Below the pieces are notes generated by a model. It did not search any database. It had not been told where the DNA came from and worked only from the letters and a program-made list of their open reading frames with translations. The translations under genes were made by a program, and so were the position numbers. From a bacterium (lineage in GTDB: Bacteria > Pseudomonadota > Alphaproteobacteria > Ferrovibrionales > Ferrovibrionaceae), in NCBI GenBank assembly GCA_022844005.1, contig JALHMN010000036.1, positions 1 to 33,233 of the forward strand: DNA of 33,233 nucleotides, given 5' to 3'. Shown in pieces: positions 20,498 through 28,929 of the stretch (position 1 is the stretch's first letter; each line of letters opens with the position of its first letter).

Positions 20498-21841
20498 ATG
20501 GCGGAATCGAACAATTTGGGCGGGCGGGTCCGCCGCTATGCCAGCGTCGGTCGCGCCGTGGGCGGCGTCGCCGCGCGCTGGGTGGGCCAGCGCTACCTGG
20601 GCATGCAGGTGGACAAGGCCGCCAATGCCGAGGAGTTGCGGCGGGCGCTCGGCGGCCTGAAGGGCCCGCTGATGAAGGTGGCGCAGCTCCTTTCCACCAT
20701 CCCGGAGGCCCTGCCGCGCGAATACGCACAGGAACTGGCCCAATTGCAGTCGAATGCCCCGGCCATGGGCTGGCCCTTCGTCAAGCGGCGCATGGCGAGC
20801 GAACTCGGTCCCGACTGGCAGGGCCGGTTCGGCAGTTTCGAGCGCGAGGCCGCCGCCGCCGCCTCGCTGGGCCAGGTCCATCGCGCCACCAGCCGGGACG
20901 GCCGGGCCCTCGCTTGCAAGCTGCAGTACCCCGAAATGGCTTCCGCGGTGGAGGCCGACCTGCGGCAGCTGCAGCTCATCTTTTCGATTCATCGCCGGAT
21001 GGATCCTTCGATCGATACCCGCCACATCTTCGAGGAGATCAGGGAGCGGCTGCGGGAGGAACTCGACTACGGCCGCGAGGCCCGGCACATGGCGCTCTAC
21101 GGCCGCATGCTGAAGGACGAGGCGGGGGTGCATGTGCCGAAGGTGGAGGCCGATCTCTCCACCGGCCGCCTTCTCAGCATGCAGTGGCTCGAAGGACGCA
21201 AGCTGCTCGACTTCAAGGAGGCGCCGGTCGAACTGCGCAACACCATCGCCATGAACCTGTTCCGCGCCTGGTACGTGCCCTTCTACGGCTATGGCTGCAT
21301 CCATGGCGATCCGCATCTGGGCAACTACACCATCCGCGACGATGGTGGCGTCAACCTGCTCGACTTCGGCTGCATCCGCATCTTCGCGCCGAAATTCGTG
21401 GCGGGCGTGATCGACCTCTATCGCGCGCTCCGCGACAACGACCCGGCTCTCGCAGTGCATGCCTACGAAACCTGGGGTTTCACCGGCCTGAGCAGCGAGG
21501 TGATCGAGACGCTCAACCTCTGGGCCGAATTCGTCTATGCGCCGCTGCTGGAGGACCGGCCGCGCCGCATCCAGGAATTCGAGGAGAGCGGCGTCTATGG
21601 CCGCGAGGTGGCGGAGAAAGTGGCGAAGCAGCTGCGCGAGCAGGGCGGCGTCACGCCGCCGCGCGAATTCGTCTTCATGGATCGCGCCGCCATCGGCCTC
21701 GGCGGCGTCTTCCTGCACCTGAATGCGGAGATCAACTGGCACCGGTTGTTCCACGACCTGATCGAGGGTTTCGACCAGAAGGCGCTGGCGAAACGCCAGG
21801 CCTCCGCCCTCAAGGCGGCGAGTCTGACCCGGCCGGGCTGA
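20498..21841 (+). CDS. ABC1 (UbiB/COQ8-like) atypical kinase family protein
   Basis: A 447-residue member of the ABC1 family, whose best-known members support ubiquinone synthesis. The N-terminal KxGQ motif is KVAQ here (Lys60-Gln63), followed by LLSTIPEALP. The Ala-rich loop region is EAAAAASLGQVHRA, the catalytic segment is HGDPHLGN (His269-Asn276) and the metal-binding DFG is Asp289-Gly291. No C-terminal membrane helices typical of UbiB proper are evident, so this is a separate subfamily. ATG 20498 lies 29 bases after SURF1; the open frame extends upstream to 20192 but that overlaps SURF1. The 3' end overlaps the convergent methyltransferase gene by 32 bases. A role in quinone or oxidase supply is inferred from position only. 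Confidence 0.88.
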   Translation: MAESNNLGGRVRRYASVGRAVGGVAARWVGQRYLGMQVDKAANAEELRRALGGLKGPLMKVAQLLSTIPEALPREYAQELAQLQSNAPAMGWPFVKRRMASELGPDWQGRFGSFEREAAAAASLGQVHRATSRDGRALACKLQYPEMASAVEADLRQLQLIFSIHRRMDPSIDTRHIFEEIRERLREELDYGREARHMALYGRMLKDEAGVHVPKVEADLSTGRLLSMQWLEGRKLLDFKEAPVELRNTIAMNLFRAWYVPFYGYGCIHGDPHLGNYTIRDDGGVNLLDFGCIRIFAPKFVAGVIDLYRALRDNDPALAVHAYETWGFTGLSSEVIETLNLWAEFVYAPLLEDRPRRIQEFEESGVYGREVAEKVAKQLREQGGVTPPREFVFMDRAAIGLGGVFLHLNAEINWHRLFHDLIEGFDQKALAKRQASALKAASLTRPG

Positions 21842-22571
21842 ACAGGGCGCCGCCGCCCCGCAGCACCGCCTCGGCGGCGGCGGTATGGGCGCCGTCTCGA
21901 TGCAGGACGATGCCCGGCATGAGGGCGAGCGGCGCGCGGCTGCCCTTCCGGGCCCGCAGGATGACGCGCTTGGCCGGGCTGTCCGCGGTGCTCCACAGGG
22001 GGTGGAGCTCGATCCCGCCGAAACGCCCCGCGCAGGCGGAAAGCGTCTCTTCCAGCCGCTCGACCCGCTGGATCAGCGTCAAATGCCCGCCATGCCGCAG
22101 CAGGTCCGCCGCCCGCTTGATCCAATGCGCCAAGGCGCCGGTCTCCTGCGTCCGCGCCGCGGCGCGGTCTGCTTCCGGCGCAGCCGATCCGGCCTCCTCG
22201 GTGAAATAGGGCGGGTTGGCCAGCGCATGGTCGAAGCTGCCCGGCTGAACGCCGCCGATCCTGTGCCTCAGGTCGGCCACCACGAACGCGACCCGTGCGC
22301 CGAACCCGTTCTCCGCCGCGTTGTCCTGCGCGCGCCCGAGGGCCGCCTCGTCGATGTCGATGCCGAGCCCCGTTGTCCCCTCCACCCGCGCCAGCAGGCA
22401 GAGCAGCGCCACGCCCACGCCGGTGCCGAGATCGACCGCCCGCTCGCCCGTCCGTGCCGGTACGGCGGCCGCGAGCAGCACCGCGTCGGAACCAGAGCGA
22501 TGCCCGCGGGCGGGCTGACGGATGCGAAGTCGCCCGCCCAGGAAGTCGTCGATGCTGCCGGCGGTGTTCAT
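21810..22571 (-). CDS. TrmN6-like N6-adenine methyltransferase
   Basis: A 253-residue class I methyltransferase. The SAM-binding loop is VDLGTGVGVALLCLLAR (near residue 46), the acidic residue after strand 2 lies in GIDIDEAALGRA, and the catalytic NPPY motif (ALANPPYFTEE, near 118) marks N6-adenine transfer. The closest family I know is the tRNA1(Val) A37-N6 methyltransferase TrmN6/YfiC; rRNA or protein substrates are less likely but not excluded. The start ATG overlaps the stop of the DUF2007 gene (ATGA). The 3' end overlaps the convergent ABC1 gene by 32 bases, so the two tails are mutually antisense. Confidence 0.9.
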   Translation of the reverse strand: MNTAGSIDDFLGGRLRIRQPARGHRSGSDAVLLAAAVPARTGERAVDLGTGVGVALLCLLARVEGTTGLGIDIDEAALGRAQDNAAENGFGARVAFVVADLRHRIGGVQPGSFDHALANPPYFTEEAGSAAPEADRAAARTQETGALAHWIKRAADLLRHGGHLTLIQRVERLEETLSACAGRFGGIELHPLWSTADSPAKRVILRARKGSRAPLALMPGIVLHRDGAHTAAAEAVLRGGGALFSPAGSDSPP

Positions 22572-22783
22572 GCGCGCTCGCCGTAACCGCTCTCGCGCAG
22601 GACCGCGACCGCGCCTGCCTTGTCCTCGTTCAGGACCATCAGCCGGCGAGGCAGGGCGCCGATCGATCCCTCGATGATGCTGGCGTGGCTGTCGAAGACG
22701 ATGCTCTCGATCCCCGCATCGGCCAGAAGCGCCTGCAGGAAGGAGATCAGGACGATATCGTTGCTGCGGTGGATTTCGACCAT
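22568..22783 (-). CDS. DUF2007 family small protein
   Basis: A 71-residue protein beginning MVEIHRSNDIVLISFLQALL, typical of DUF2007, a ferredoxin-like small domain sometimes labelled a putative signal-transducing protein. The ATG at 22783 is chosen by family length; the frame is open to 22894 but the extra residues do not look like family sequence. No good ribosome-binding site precedes it. Its stop overlaps the TrmN6-like start by 4 bases, so they form a coupled pair. It is divergent from the hydratase gene across 77 bases. The molecular role is unknown. Confidence 0.87.
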   Translation of the reverse strand: MVEIHRSNDIVLISFLQALLADAGIESIVFDSHASIIEGSIGALPRRLMVLNEDKAGAVAVLRESGYGERA

Positions 22784-22860
22784 GCGGAGGATGTTAGCCT
22801 GAGTATTGTCGGTCCGCGCATTTTCAATGACCATTGGCGGGCCGATCCGGGAGGAAATCC

Positions 22861-23655
22861 ATGGCACTCGATCGCGTCCGGATGCAGGAGGCATCCGGCA
22901 TGCTGTTCGCGCTCTGGCGCGAGCGCCGCCGCATTGTCGGGTTGCCGGCTGCTCTTCGCCCCGCCGACCGGGCCGAAGGCTATGGCATCCAGGCGTTGTT
23001 GGAAGGCCGCAGCGCCGCGCCGCTGTTCGGCTGGAAGATCGCCGCGACTAGTCTCGCCGGGCAGCGGCATATCGGGGTCGACGGCCCGCTCGCCGGCCGC
23101 CTCCTCGCCGAGCAGGTGTCGCAGAGCGGCGCCATGCTCCCGCTCGGCGGCACATTGATGCATGTGGCGGAGCCGGAATTCGCCTTTCGCATGGCGCGGA
23201 CGCTCGAGCCCCGCGGCGCGGAATACACCCTCGACGAGGTGATGGCGGCGGTGGGCGGTCTGCACCCCGCGATCGAGGTACCCGATTCGCGATTCGAGGA
23301 TTTTGTTGGCGCCGGCGTGGCACAGCTTCTGGCCGACAGTGCCTGCGCCGACCGGTTCGTGCTGGGCCCCGCCGCGCCCGAATCCTGGCGCCGGATCGAC
23401 CTCGCCGCGCATGTGGTGCGGGCCGAGGTGGCGGGCCGCTATCACCGCGAGGGTAGCGGGTCGAATGTCCTGGGGGATCCGCGGATCGCGCTCGCCTGGA
23501 TCGCGAACGAACTCGGCCGCATCGGCGTTCCGCTCGCGGCGGGGCAGGTGGTGACCACGGGGACATGCATGCCTCCCCTCGAAATCGAGGCGGGCGACGC
23601 GGTTTCGGTCGATTTCGGCGTTATCGGTTCCATCGCCGTGCGCTTCTCGGCCTGA
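22861..23655 (+). CDS. 2-keto-4-pentenoate hydratase-like enzyme
   Basis: A 264-residue member of the hydratase/decarboxylase family (MhpD, DmpH, DmpE) that acts on 2-oxo-pent-4-enoate and related acids at the end of meta-cleavage of aromatics. The ATG at 22861 has GGGAGGAA just upstream; an ATG at 22834 lies before that site and is rejected. Family segments are [20 protein letters not shown] (near residue 60), the metal-binding [10 protein letters not shown] (near 105), and the C-terminal [20 protein letters not shown]. No other meta-cleavage gene is nearby. The next gene, an Fe-S oxidoreductase subunit, starts 92 bases later, so a shared pathway is possible but unproven. Confidence 0.87.
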   Translation: MALDRVRMQEASGMLFALWRERRRIVGLPAALRPADRAEGYGIQALLEGRSAAPLFGWKIAATSLAGQRHIGVDGPLAGRLLAEQVSQSGAMLPLGGTLMHVAEPEFAFRMARTLEPRGAEYTLDEVMAAVGGLHPAIEVPDSRFEDFVGAGVAQLLADSACADRFVLGPAAPESWRRIDLAAHVVRAEVAGRYHREGSGSNVLGDPRIALAWIANELGRIGVPLAAGQVVTTGTCMPPLEIEAGDAVSVDFGVIGSIAVRFSA

Positions 23656-23747
23656 TCGGTGCCGCCGGGCCGGCCGGCTGGAAACCTGTTCGCGTGGCGA
23701 CTAAGGTCGCTGCCCGCTGGTCCTGTTCCGTTCCAAGGGTGTTGCTG

Positions 23748-24188
23748 GTGAAGCTGGTAGTGAACGGCACCGCGCATGAGCTGGTGGTCGAGGAGGACAT
23801 GCCTCTCCTCTGGGTGCTGCGCGACGTGTTGGGTCTGACGGGAACGAAATATGGCTGCGGTGTGGGTCAGTGCGGCGCCTGTACCGTCCATGTCGGTGGC
23901 GAAGCGGTGCGCTCCTGCGTCATGCCCGCTACGGCGGTCGAGGCGCCGGTGACCACCATAGAGGGACTGTCCAGCGACCGGTCGCATCCCGTGCAGCGCA
24001 TGTGGCTGGCGCTGCAGGTGCCGCAATGCGGCTATTGCCAGTCGGGCGTGATCATGGCGGCGGCGGCCCTTCTGAGGTCGACGCCGAAGCCGACCGACGC
24101 CGATGTGGAAGCCGCCCTCGGCAACATCTGCCGCTGCGGCACCTATGCGCGTATCCGCGAGGCGATGCGCGCCCTGGCGCGGGCCTGA
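23748..24188 (+). CDS. (2Fe-2S)-binding oxidoreductase small subunit, IorA type
   Basis: A 146-residue electron-transfer subunit of the xanthine oxidase family. The plant-ferredoxin-type cluster ligands are Cys37, Cys42, Cys45 and Cys57 ([15 protein letters not shown]), and the second cluster uses Cys94, Cys97, Cys128 and Cys130 (QCGYCQSG and NICRCGTY). The GTG at 23748, after AAGG, gives the standard start [12 protein letters not shown]; the upstream open frame overlaps the hydratase gene. It has no signal peptide, so export would depend on its Tat-targeted partner, whose gene starts 4 bases after this stop. The closest named relatives are isoquinoline 1-oxidoreductase alpha and aldehyde dehydrogenase small subunits. 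Confidence 0.93.
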   Translation: MKLVVNGTAHELVVEEDMPLLWVLRDVLGLTGTKYGCGVGQCGACTVHVGGEAVRSCVMPATAVEAPVTTIEGLSSDRSHPVQRMWLALQVPQCGYCQSGVIMAAAALLRSTPKPTDADVEAALGNICRCGTYARIREAMRALARA

Positions 24189-24192
24189 GGCG

Positions 24193-26406
24193 ATGCCGAA
24201 GCTCACCCGTCGCAGTGTCGTCAAGCTTGCCGCCGGCTCCGCCGCCGGCCTCGTCCTGGGTTTCCACCTGCCGCCGCGCGAGGCGCGCGCCCTCGAAACG
24301 CCGAACGATTTCGGCTCGTTCCTGAACGCCTGGTTGCGCATTGCGCCGGACGACACCGTGACCGTCATCGTCGACCGGGCGGAGATGGGGCAGGGCGTCT
24401 ACACGGCGCTGCCGATGCTGCTGGCCGAGGATCTCGGCTGCGAATGGTCGCGCGTGCGGGTGGTCGCGGCGCCGGCCGATCCGGTCTATCGCAACGTCTT
24501 CCTGGTGAAGGAGATGCTGTCGGGCGGCCAGCCCATGGGGAACACCGCCAATTGGCTGGTGGGCAAGCTCGCCCGCCTGTTCGGCCAGCAGGTCACCGGT
24601 GGTTCCTCGAGCGTGCGCGGCGCTTACAAGCCCCTGCGCATCGCCGGGGCCACCGCGCGCGGCATGCTGATCGCCGCCGCCGCGCGGCGCTGGGGCGTAC
24701 CGGAAAGCGAGTGCCGCGGCGAGGCCGGTGTCGTCAGCCATCTGGGCGGCGAGCGCCGGCTCACCTATGGCGCCCTGGCGGCCGAAGCCGCCGGGCTTCG
24801 CCCGCCGAAGCGGCCGAACCTGAAGCAGCCGAACGAATGGCGCCTGATCGGCCAGCCGCTGCCGCGACTCGACCTGCCGGCCAAGGTCGATGGCAGCGCC
24901 GGCTTCGGCATCGACGTGCGGGTGCAGGGCATGCTCTTCGCTGCCGTCGCCGCCTGTCCGGTCTTCGGTGGCACGCTTGGCCGGCACGATCCGGCGCGCG
25001 CCCTGGCGATGCCGGGCGTCAAGGCGGTCCTGCCGCTAAAGGATGCGCTTGCCGTGCTGGCCGACAATACCTGGCGGGCGCAGCAGGCGCTGGCCGCGGT
25101 TGAGATCGAATGGACCGACCCTCCGGGACCGCTCGTCGACAGCGCCGCCATCGAGGCGTCGTTGCGCGCGGCGCTCGACGAAACCGGGCGCATCGCCGAG
25201 GAATCGGGCGACGTGGCGAAGGCGCTTGCCGGATCGGTGAGGCGTCTGCGCGCAGACTATGAAGTGCCCTATCTGGCGCATGCGGCGATGGAACCGATCA
25301 ATGCCACGGCGCGGGTGATGCCGGACGGGGTGGATCTCTGGATCCCGACGCAGGCACAGGAGATCTCGGCCAAGGCGGCGGCGGAGGCTGCCGGGACCTC
25401 GACCGACAAGGTGCGCGTGCACACCACCTATCTTGGTGGTGGCTTCGGACGGCGCTCGGAAGCCGACATCGCCACCCAGGCGGTCAGCATCGCGAAGCTC
25501 GCCGGCGCCCCGGTACAGGTGGTGTGGTCGCGGGCGGAGGATATGAGACACGACTTCTACCGGCCGGCCGCCGCCTGCAGGCTCGAAGCGGGCCTCGATG
25601 CCGATGGGCGCCTCTTGGCCTGGCAGCAGCGTCTCGCCTCGCCCTCCATCCTCGCTCGCATCTTTCCGCCGGCCACCTGGATCGAGCCGGACGGCACCGC
25701 TGTCGAGGGGGCGGTGAAGCAACCCTACGCGATCGCCAACCGAAGGGTCAGCCACACCGTGCGGTCCTTTCCGGTACCGGTGGGGTTCTGGCGCTCGGTC
25801 GGGCATTCCTACACCGCCTTCTTCAACGAGTGCTTCATTGACGAAGCGGCGGAGGCGGCGGGGAAGGACCCGCTCGCCTTCCGGCTGGGGCTTCTGGGCG
25901 AGGCGCCGCGCCAGCGGGCGGTGCTGGAACTGGCGGCCGCCAAGGCCAGCTGGGGTACGAGCCTGCCCCCCGGGCGCGGCCGCGGCATCGCGCTGCACAG
26001 TTCCTTCGGCTCGCATGTGGCGCTGGTGGCCGAGGTGCTCGTCGATGCCACGGGGCTCAGCGTCGTCCGCGTCGTCGCGGCCATCGACTGCGGCGTGATC
26101 ATCAACCCGGATACCGTGGCCGCCCAGGTGGAGGGCAGTATCGTCTTCGGCCTGACGGCGGCGCTCTACGGCCGCATCTCCCTCGAGGGCGGGCGCGTGG
26201 TCGAGCAGGGTTTCGACGACTACCCGATGCTGAAATTGTCCGAGATGCCGGTTGTCGAGCTGCACATGCTGGAAAGCAGCGAACTGCCCGGCGGCGTGGG
26301 AGAGCCGGTCGTGCCTCCCGTGGCGCCCGCGCTCTGCAACGCCATCTTCGCCGCGACCGGCAAGCGCATCCGCCGCCTCCCGGTCACGGGGCAGCTGACG
26401 GCTTAG
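24193..26406 (+). CDS. Molybdopterin-binding oxidoreductase large subunit, IorB type, Tat-exported
   Basis: The catalytic subunit of a two-subunit molybdenum hydroxylase, 737 residues, which would oxidise an aldehyde or N-heterocycle using water. The N-terminus PKLTRRSVVKLAAGSAAGLV is a twin-arginine signal, so the enzyme should be periplasmic and carry the Fe-S subunit with it. Visible cofactor segments are DRAEMGQGVYTALPMLLAED near residue 60, LGGGFGRRSEADIATQAV near 415, and Glu704 in GGVGEPVVPP, the family catalytic glutamate. ATG 24193 follows the small-subunit stop by 4 bases; upstream frame is shadow. No FAD subunit, cytochrome or XdhC-like maturation gene lies beside it. The substrate is unknown. 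Confidence 0.92.
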   Translation: MPKLTRRSVVKLAAGSAAGLVLGFHLPPREARALETPNDFGSFLNAWLRIAPDDTVTVIVDRAEMGQGVYTALPMLLAEDLGCEWSRVRVVAAPADPVYRNVFLVKEMLSGGQPMGNTANWLVGKLARLFGQQVTGGSSSVRGAYKPLRIAGATARGMLIAAAARRWGVPESECRGEAGVVSHLGGERRLTYGALAAEAAGLRPPKRPNLKQPNEWRLIGQPLPRLDLPAKVDGSAGFGIDVRVQGMLFAAVAACPVFGGTLGRHDPARALAMPGVKAVLPLKDALAVLADNTWRAQQALAAVEIEWTDPPGPLVDSAAIEASLRAALDETGRIAEESGDVAKALAGSVRRLRADYEVPYLAHAAMEPINATARVMPDGVDLWIPTQAQEISAKAAAEAAGTSTDKVRVHTTYLGGGFGRRSEADIATQAVSIAKLAGAPVQVVWSRAEDMRHDFYRPAAACRLEAGLDADGRLLAWQQRLASPSILARIFPPATWIEPDGTAVEGAVKQPYAIANRRVSHTVRSFPVPVGFWRSVGHSYTAFFNECFIDEAAEAAGKDPLAFRLGLLGEAPRQRAVLELAAAKASWGTSLPPGRGRGIALHSSFGSHVALVAEVLVDATGLSVVRVVAAIDCGVIINPDTVAAQVEGSIVFGLTAALYGRISLEGGRVVEQGFDDYPMLKLSEMPVVELHMLESSELPGGVGEPVVPPVAPALCNAIFAATGKRIRRLPVTGQLTA

Positions 26407-26430
26407 TTCGGCCGGTGGCCGCAGCCCGCC

Positions 26431-28053
26431 TCAATCGCGGGCACGGAAGGCGGCGAGGTGGGGCAGGGCCATGACGACGGCCAGAACAGCGAAGGCCACG
26501 GCTTCCCGATTGGTCGGGCGCTCCACCAGCAGCAGGATGACGGCCAGCGCGACCAGCAGGTAGCTGATGAGACCTTCGGCGCGATGGCCGTGGTCGGGCG
26601 ATCGGGGAAGCTCGCGGCCGAACAGCCGGCCGAAATCGAGCCGGCGGCGGAAATCAGTGCCGGCGGCCAGCAGCAGGGGTCCGAAGGCGGGGACCAGAAA
26701 CTCTGCGATCGGGAAATCGCGATAGCGCCCCGCCACCGAGAGCATGAAGAGCTGATAGATGCAGGCGGATGCGAAGATCAGCATCAATCCTTCGCCGATC
26801 CGGATCTCCCGCGGCGCCGGGTCCGGCCGGTGGATCGCGGCAATGGATGTCGCGGGGACATGCGCCGGTGGTCTGCCGATGGCGCGCATGAACAGCACTG
26901 CCAGGACCGCCTGCGCCAGCAGGTGCGGGCCGGACGGCAGCCATTGGCTGGAATTCAGGTGCAGCGCGATGCCGGAATCGGCGTTCAGCACCAGCATGAC
27001 ACCGAAGGCCTGCGCGGCCAGGACGGAGAGGGGCGTCGGGGCACGGCCGGCCGCGGCCAGCAGGACGAGGCCGACGCCGACGGAAGCAACGAACAGCCAG
27101 GGCCAGTGCGGTCTCTCGACCACTGGCTGGCCCAGTTTGAACTTCTCCTGCCGGTCGGCATCGAAGAGGCCCCAGGAACCGCCGACGCTGCCTTCCATCC
27201 TGGCCTTCCAGACCTGATCGAAGGCCTCGACGAGGTTGTAGTCCAGCCCCTTCTCCTGCGCGAGAGAGGCGAAGCCGGTGAGAAAACGAACCGCCTCCAC
27301 GCGGCTCGGCCGCGCGGCCTCGCGATCGCGTCCGAGGGAAGGCCAGCCCACCTCGCCGATCAGGATCGGCTTGCCCGGAAAGGCCGCCTGCACCTGTGCA
27401 TGCACCGCCAGGATGTGCTCGCGCGTCAGCCCGGCGGCGACCGGGTGATCCTCCCAGTAGGGGAGGAAGTGGACGGTGATGAAGTCGACTTCCTCCGCCA
27501 GCTGCGGATTTTTCAGCCAGAACTCCCAGACATCGGCATAGGAGACCGGCTGCTTCACCGCGCCCCGCACCTCGCGCAGGTAACGTGCGATCTCCTCCAC
27601 CTTCAGGTCGCGCCGCAGCAGCACCTCGTTGCCGACGATGACGCGCTTTATGACGTCGGGATAGCGGTTGGCCTGCTCGATCAGGGCTGCCACTTCGGCG
27701 TCGTTGATGCTCTTCTTTCCGCCGAGCCAGGCCGAGTGGGTGACCTCCAGTCCCAGGCGGCGCGCGGCCTCCGGCACCACATGCATCCCCTCCCGCGCGG
27801 TATAGGTCCGTATGCCCTTGGTCCGGCCGACAAGAAGTGCCAGATCGGCCTCGATCTCGGCGGCGGTCGGATAGGCTTGGGTCAGCGGGCTCTGCTCGCG
27901 GCGGAACGGTGCGAAGGACAGGCTCTGCAGCACTTCGGGCGCCTGCAGGGCCGGCATCGCGACCGGCCGGTTGGGCAGCCACCAGAAGACGAAGCTGAGG
28001 CAGAGAGCCGCGAGGCCGGCGGCGATGAGGGCCGGCAAGGCACGCATTCCCAT
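26431..28053 (-). CDS. Membrane-anchored glycoside hydrolase family 17-like protein
   Basis: A 540-residue protein with an N-terminal membrane anchor (PALIAAGLAALCLSFVFWWL), a periplasmic GH17-like barrel (about residues 40-310), and several membrane helices at the C-terminus (about 315-540). Catalytic residues are visible as Glu143 in VIVGNEVLLRR (acid/base) and Glu234 in ILIGEVGWPS (nucleophile). Bacterial GH17 domains of this kind act on beta-1,3-glucan, often as transglycosylases that branch or cyclise glucans. No glycosyltransferase is adjacent, so the polymer-making partner would be elsewhere. The start could be ATG 28053 or 28047; neither has a strong ribosome-binding site. The gene converges on the molybdoenzyme gene with 24 bases between. 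Confidence 0.87.
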   Translation of the reverse strand: MGMRALPALIAAGLAALCLSFVFWWLPNRPVAMPALQAPEVLQSLSFAPFRREQSPLTQAYPTAAEIEADLALLVGRTKGIRTYTAREGMHVVPEAARRLGLEVTHSAWLGGKKSINDAEVAALIEQANRYPDVIKRVIVGNEVLLRRDLKVEEIARYLREVRGAVKQPVSYADVWEFWLKNPQLAEEVDFITVHFLPYWEDHPVAAGLTREHILAVHAQVQAAFPGKPILIGEVGWPSLGRDREAARPSRVEAVRFLTGFASLAQEKGLDYNLVEAFDQVWKARMEGSVGGSWGLFDADRQEKFKLGQPVVERPHWPWLFVASVGVGLVLLAAAGRAPTPLSVLAAQAFGVMLVLNADSGIALHLNSSQWLPSGPHLLAQAVLAVLFMRAIGRPPAHVPATSIAAIHRPDPAPREIRIGEGLMLIFASACIYQLFMLSVAGRYRDFPIAEFLVPAFGPLLLAAGTDFRRRLDFGRLFGRELPRSPDHGHRAEGLISYLLVALAVILLLVERPTNREAVAFAVLAVVMALPHLAAFRARD

Positions 28054-28175
28054 GCGAATTACGCTGTCCCGGACAGGAGGAGTGCGCGCGGGATAGCAGT
28101 CGCACCCGGTGGCTGTCCAATTGGTTCTGGCCGCCGTGCTGCTCTATCCTGCTCGCGGATCGAAGGCGAGGGGCG

Positions 28176-28592
28176 ATGGCTCGGGAGACGGGTGACCTGG
28201 CGGGTGTGCTGGCCGCGAACGCGGCCTTCTACATGGCTTTCACGGCGCGCGATGCGGCCACCATGGACCGGTTGTGGGCCGAACGGCATCCGGTCGCCTG
28301 CGTGCATCCCGGCTGGCCGCCGCTGCTCGGCCGGGAGGCGGTGATGGAAAGCTGGCAGCGCATCCTCGCCAATCCCGACTCTCCCAAGATCCGCTGCTTT
28401 CACGAGCGGGCGCTGATTTACGGCGCCGTCGCCTTGGTGATCTGCCATGAAATCCTGGAAGCGGGGCTTCTGGTGGCCACCAACACCTTCGTGCGGGAGG
28501 GCGGGCTGTGGCGCCTCGCGCATCATCAATCCTCACCGGTCGCCGAGGGCGCCCTGGTCGCGGAGGAGGCTTCCTCACCGCTCAAGAACTGA
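28176..28592 (+). CDS. NTF2-like / SnoaL-like domain protein (second copy)
   Basis: A 138-residue protein of the NTF2-like fold: helix with LAANAAFYMAFTARDAATMDRLW, then HPVACVHPGWPPLLGREAVMESWQRIL, a layout common in DUF4440/SnoaL-like proteins. ATG 28176 follows GAGGGG. It is not closely similar to the NTF2-like protein at 8451-8834. It stands alone, divergent from the GH17 gene and convergent with a small acidic-protein gene. The function is unknown; proteins like this include stress-related and polyketide-modifying members, and nothing here decides. Confidence 0.86.
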   Translation: MARETGDLAGVLAANAAFYMAFTARDAATMDRLWAERHPVACVHPGWPPLLGREAVMESWQRILANPDSPKIRCFHERALIYGAVALVICHEILEAGLLVATNTFVREGGLWRLAHHQSSPVAEGALVAEEASSPLKN

Positions 28593-28644
28593 TTCGCCGC
28601 TGGCCCGTCCGGCTGGACGAATCCGGTACGTAGCCCCGGAGGGT

Positions 28645-28881
28645 CTAAAGGCTCGCGGTGCCGCCCGCTCCGGGGCGATCGAGCAGAAATGCCCGAAGCG
28701 GATCGCGCTGCTCGAGCCATTCCTCGACCGCCTCGGTCGCCGCCTCGAGCAGCATCGCCGCTTCGCCCAACTCCAGACTGTCCAGTTCTTCGGCCAAATA
28801 GTCCAGGCAGGAGCGGAGCGCCTTGGCCCGCTCGACCGGATCATCCGGACTGTGGTCAGCGAATGTGAGGTTCCAGTTCAT
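28645..28881 (-). CDS. Hypothetical small acidic helical protein
   Basis: A 78-residue protein I do not recognise. It is Glu/Asp/Leu-rich and mostly predicted helix (AKALRSCLDYLAEELDSLEL and AAMLLEAATEAVEEWLEQ), with a flexible Gly-rich end. ATG 28881 has GGGGGAG about 7 bases upstream, which supports it over overlapping frames. It begins 48 bases after the stop of the XRE regulator on the same strand with no terminator between, so the two may be co-transcribed. A small helical partner or regulator-associated protein is a guess only. Confidence 0.65.
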   Translation of the reverse strand: MNWNLTFADHSPDDPVERAKALRSCLDYLAEELDSLELGEAAMLLEAATEAVEEWLEQRDPLRAFLLDRPGAGGTASL

Positions 28882-28929
28882 GCCGACTCCCCCTGGCCCC
28901 GGGCAAGGCGCCCCTTCGCTCCGCCGGGG

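Noticed and set aside
26409-26421. CGGCC-GGT-GGCCG hairpin between the molybdoenzyme and GH17 genes as a two-way terminator
   Set aside because: Only 5 bp, with no T-run on either side.
26458-28344. Open plus-strand frame of 628 codons
   Set aside because: Antisense to the GH17 gene, which has catalytic motifs and membrane helices; the plus frame is Gln/Gly/Asp-rich without pattern.
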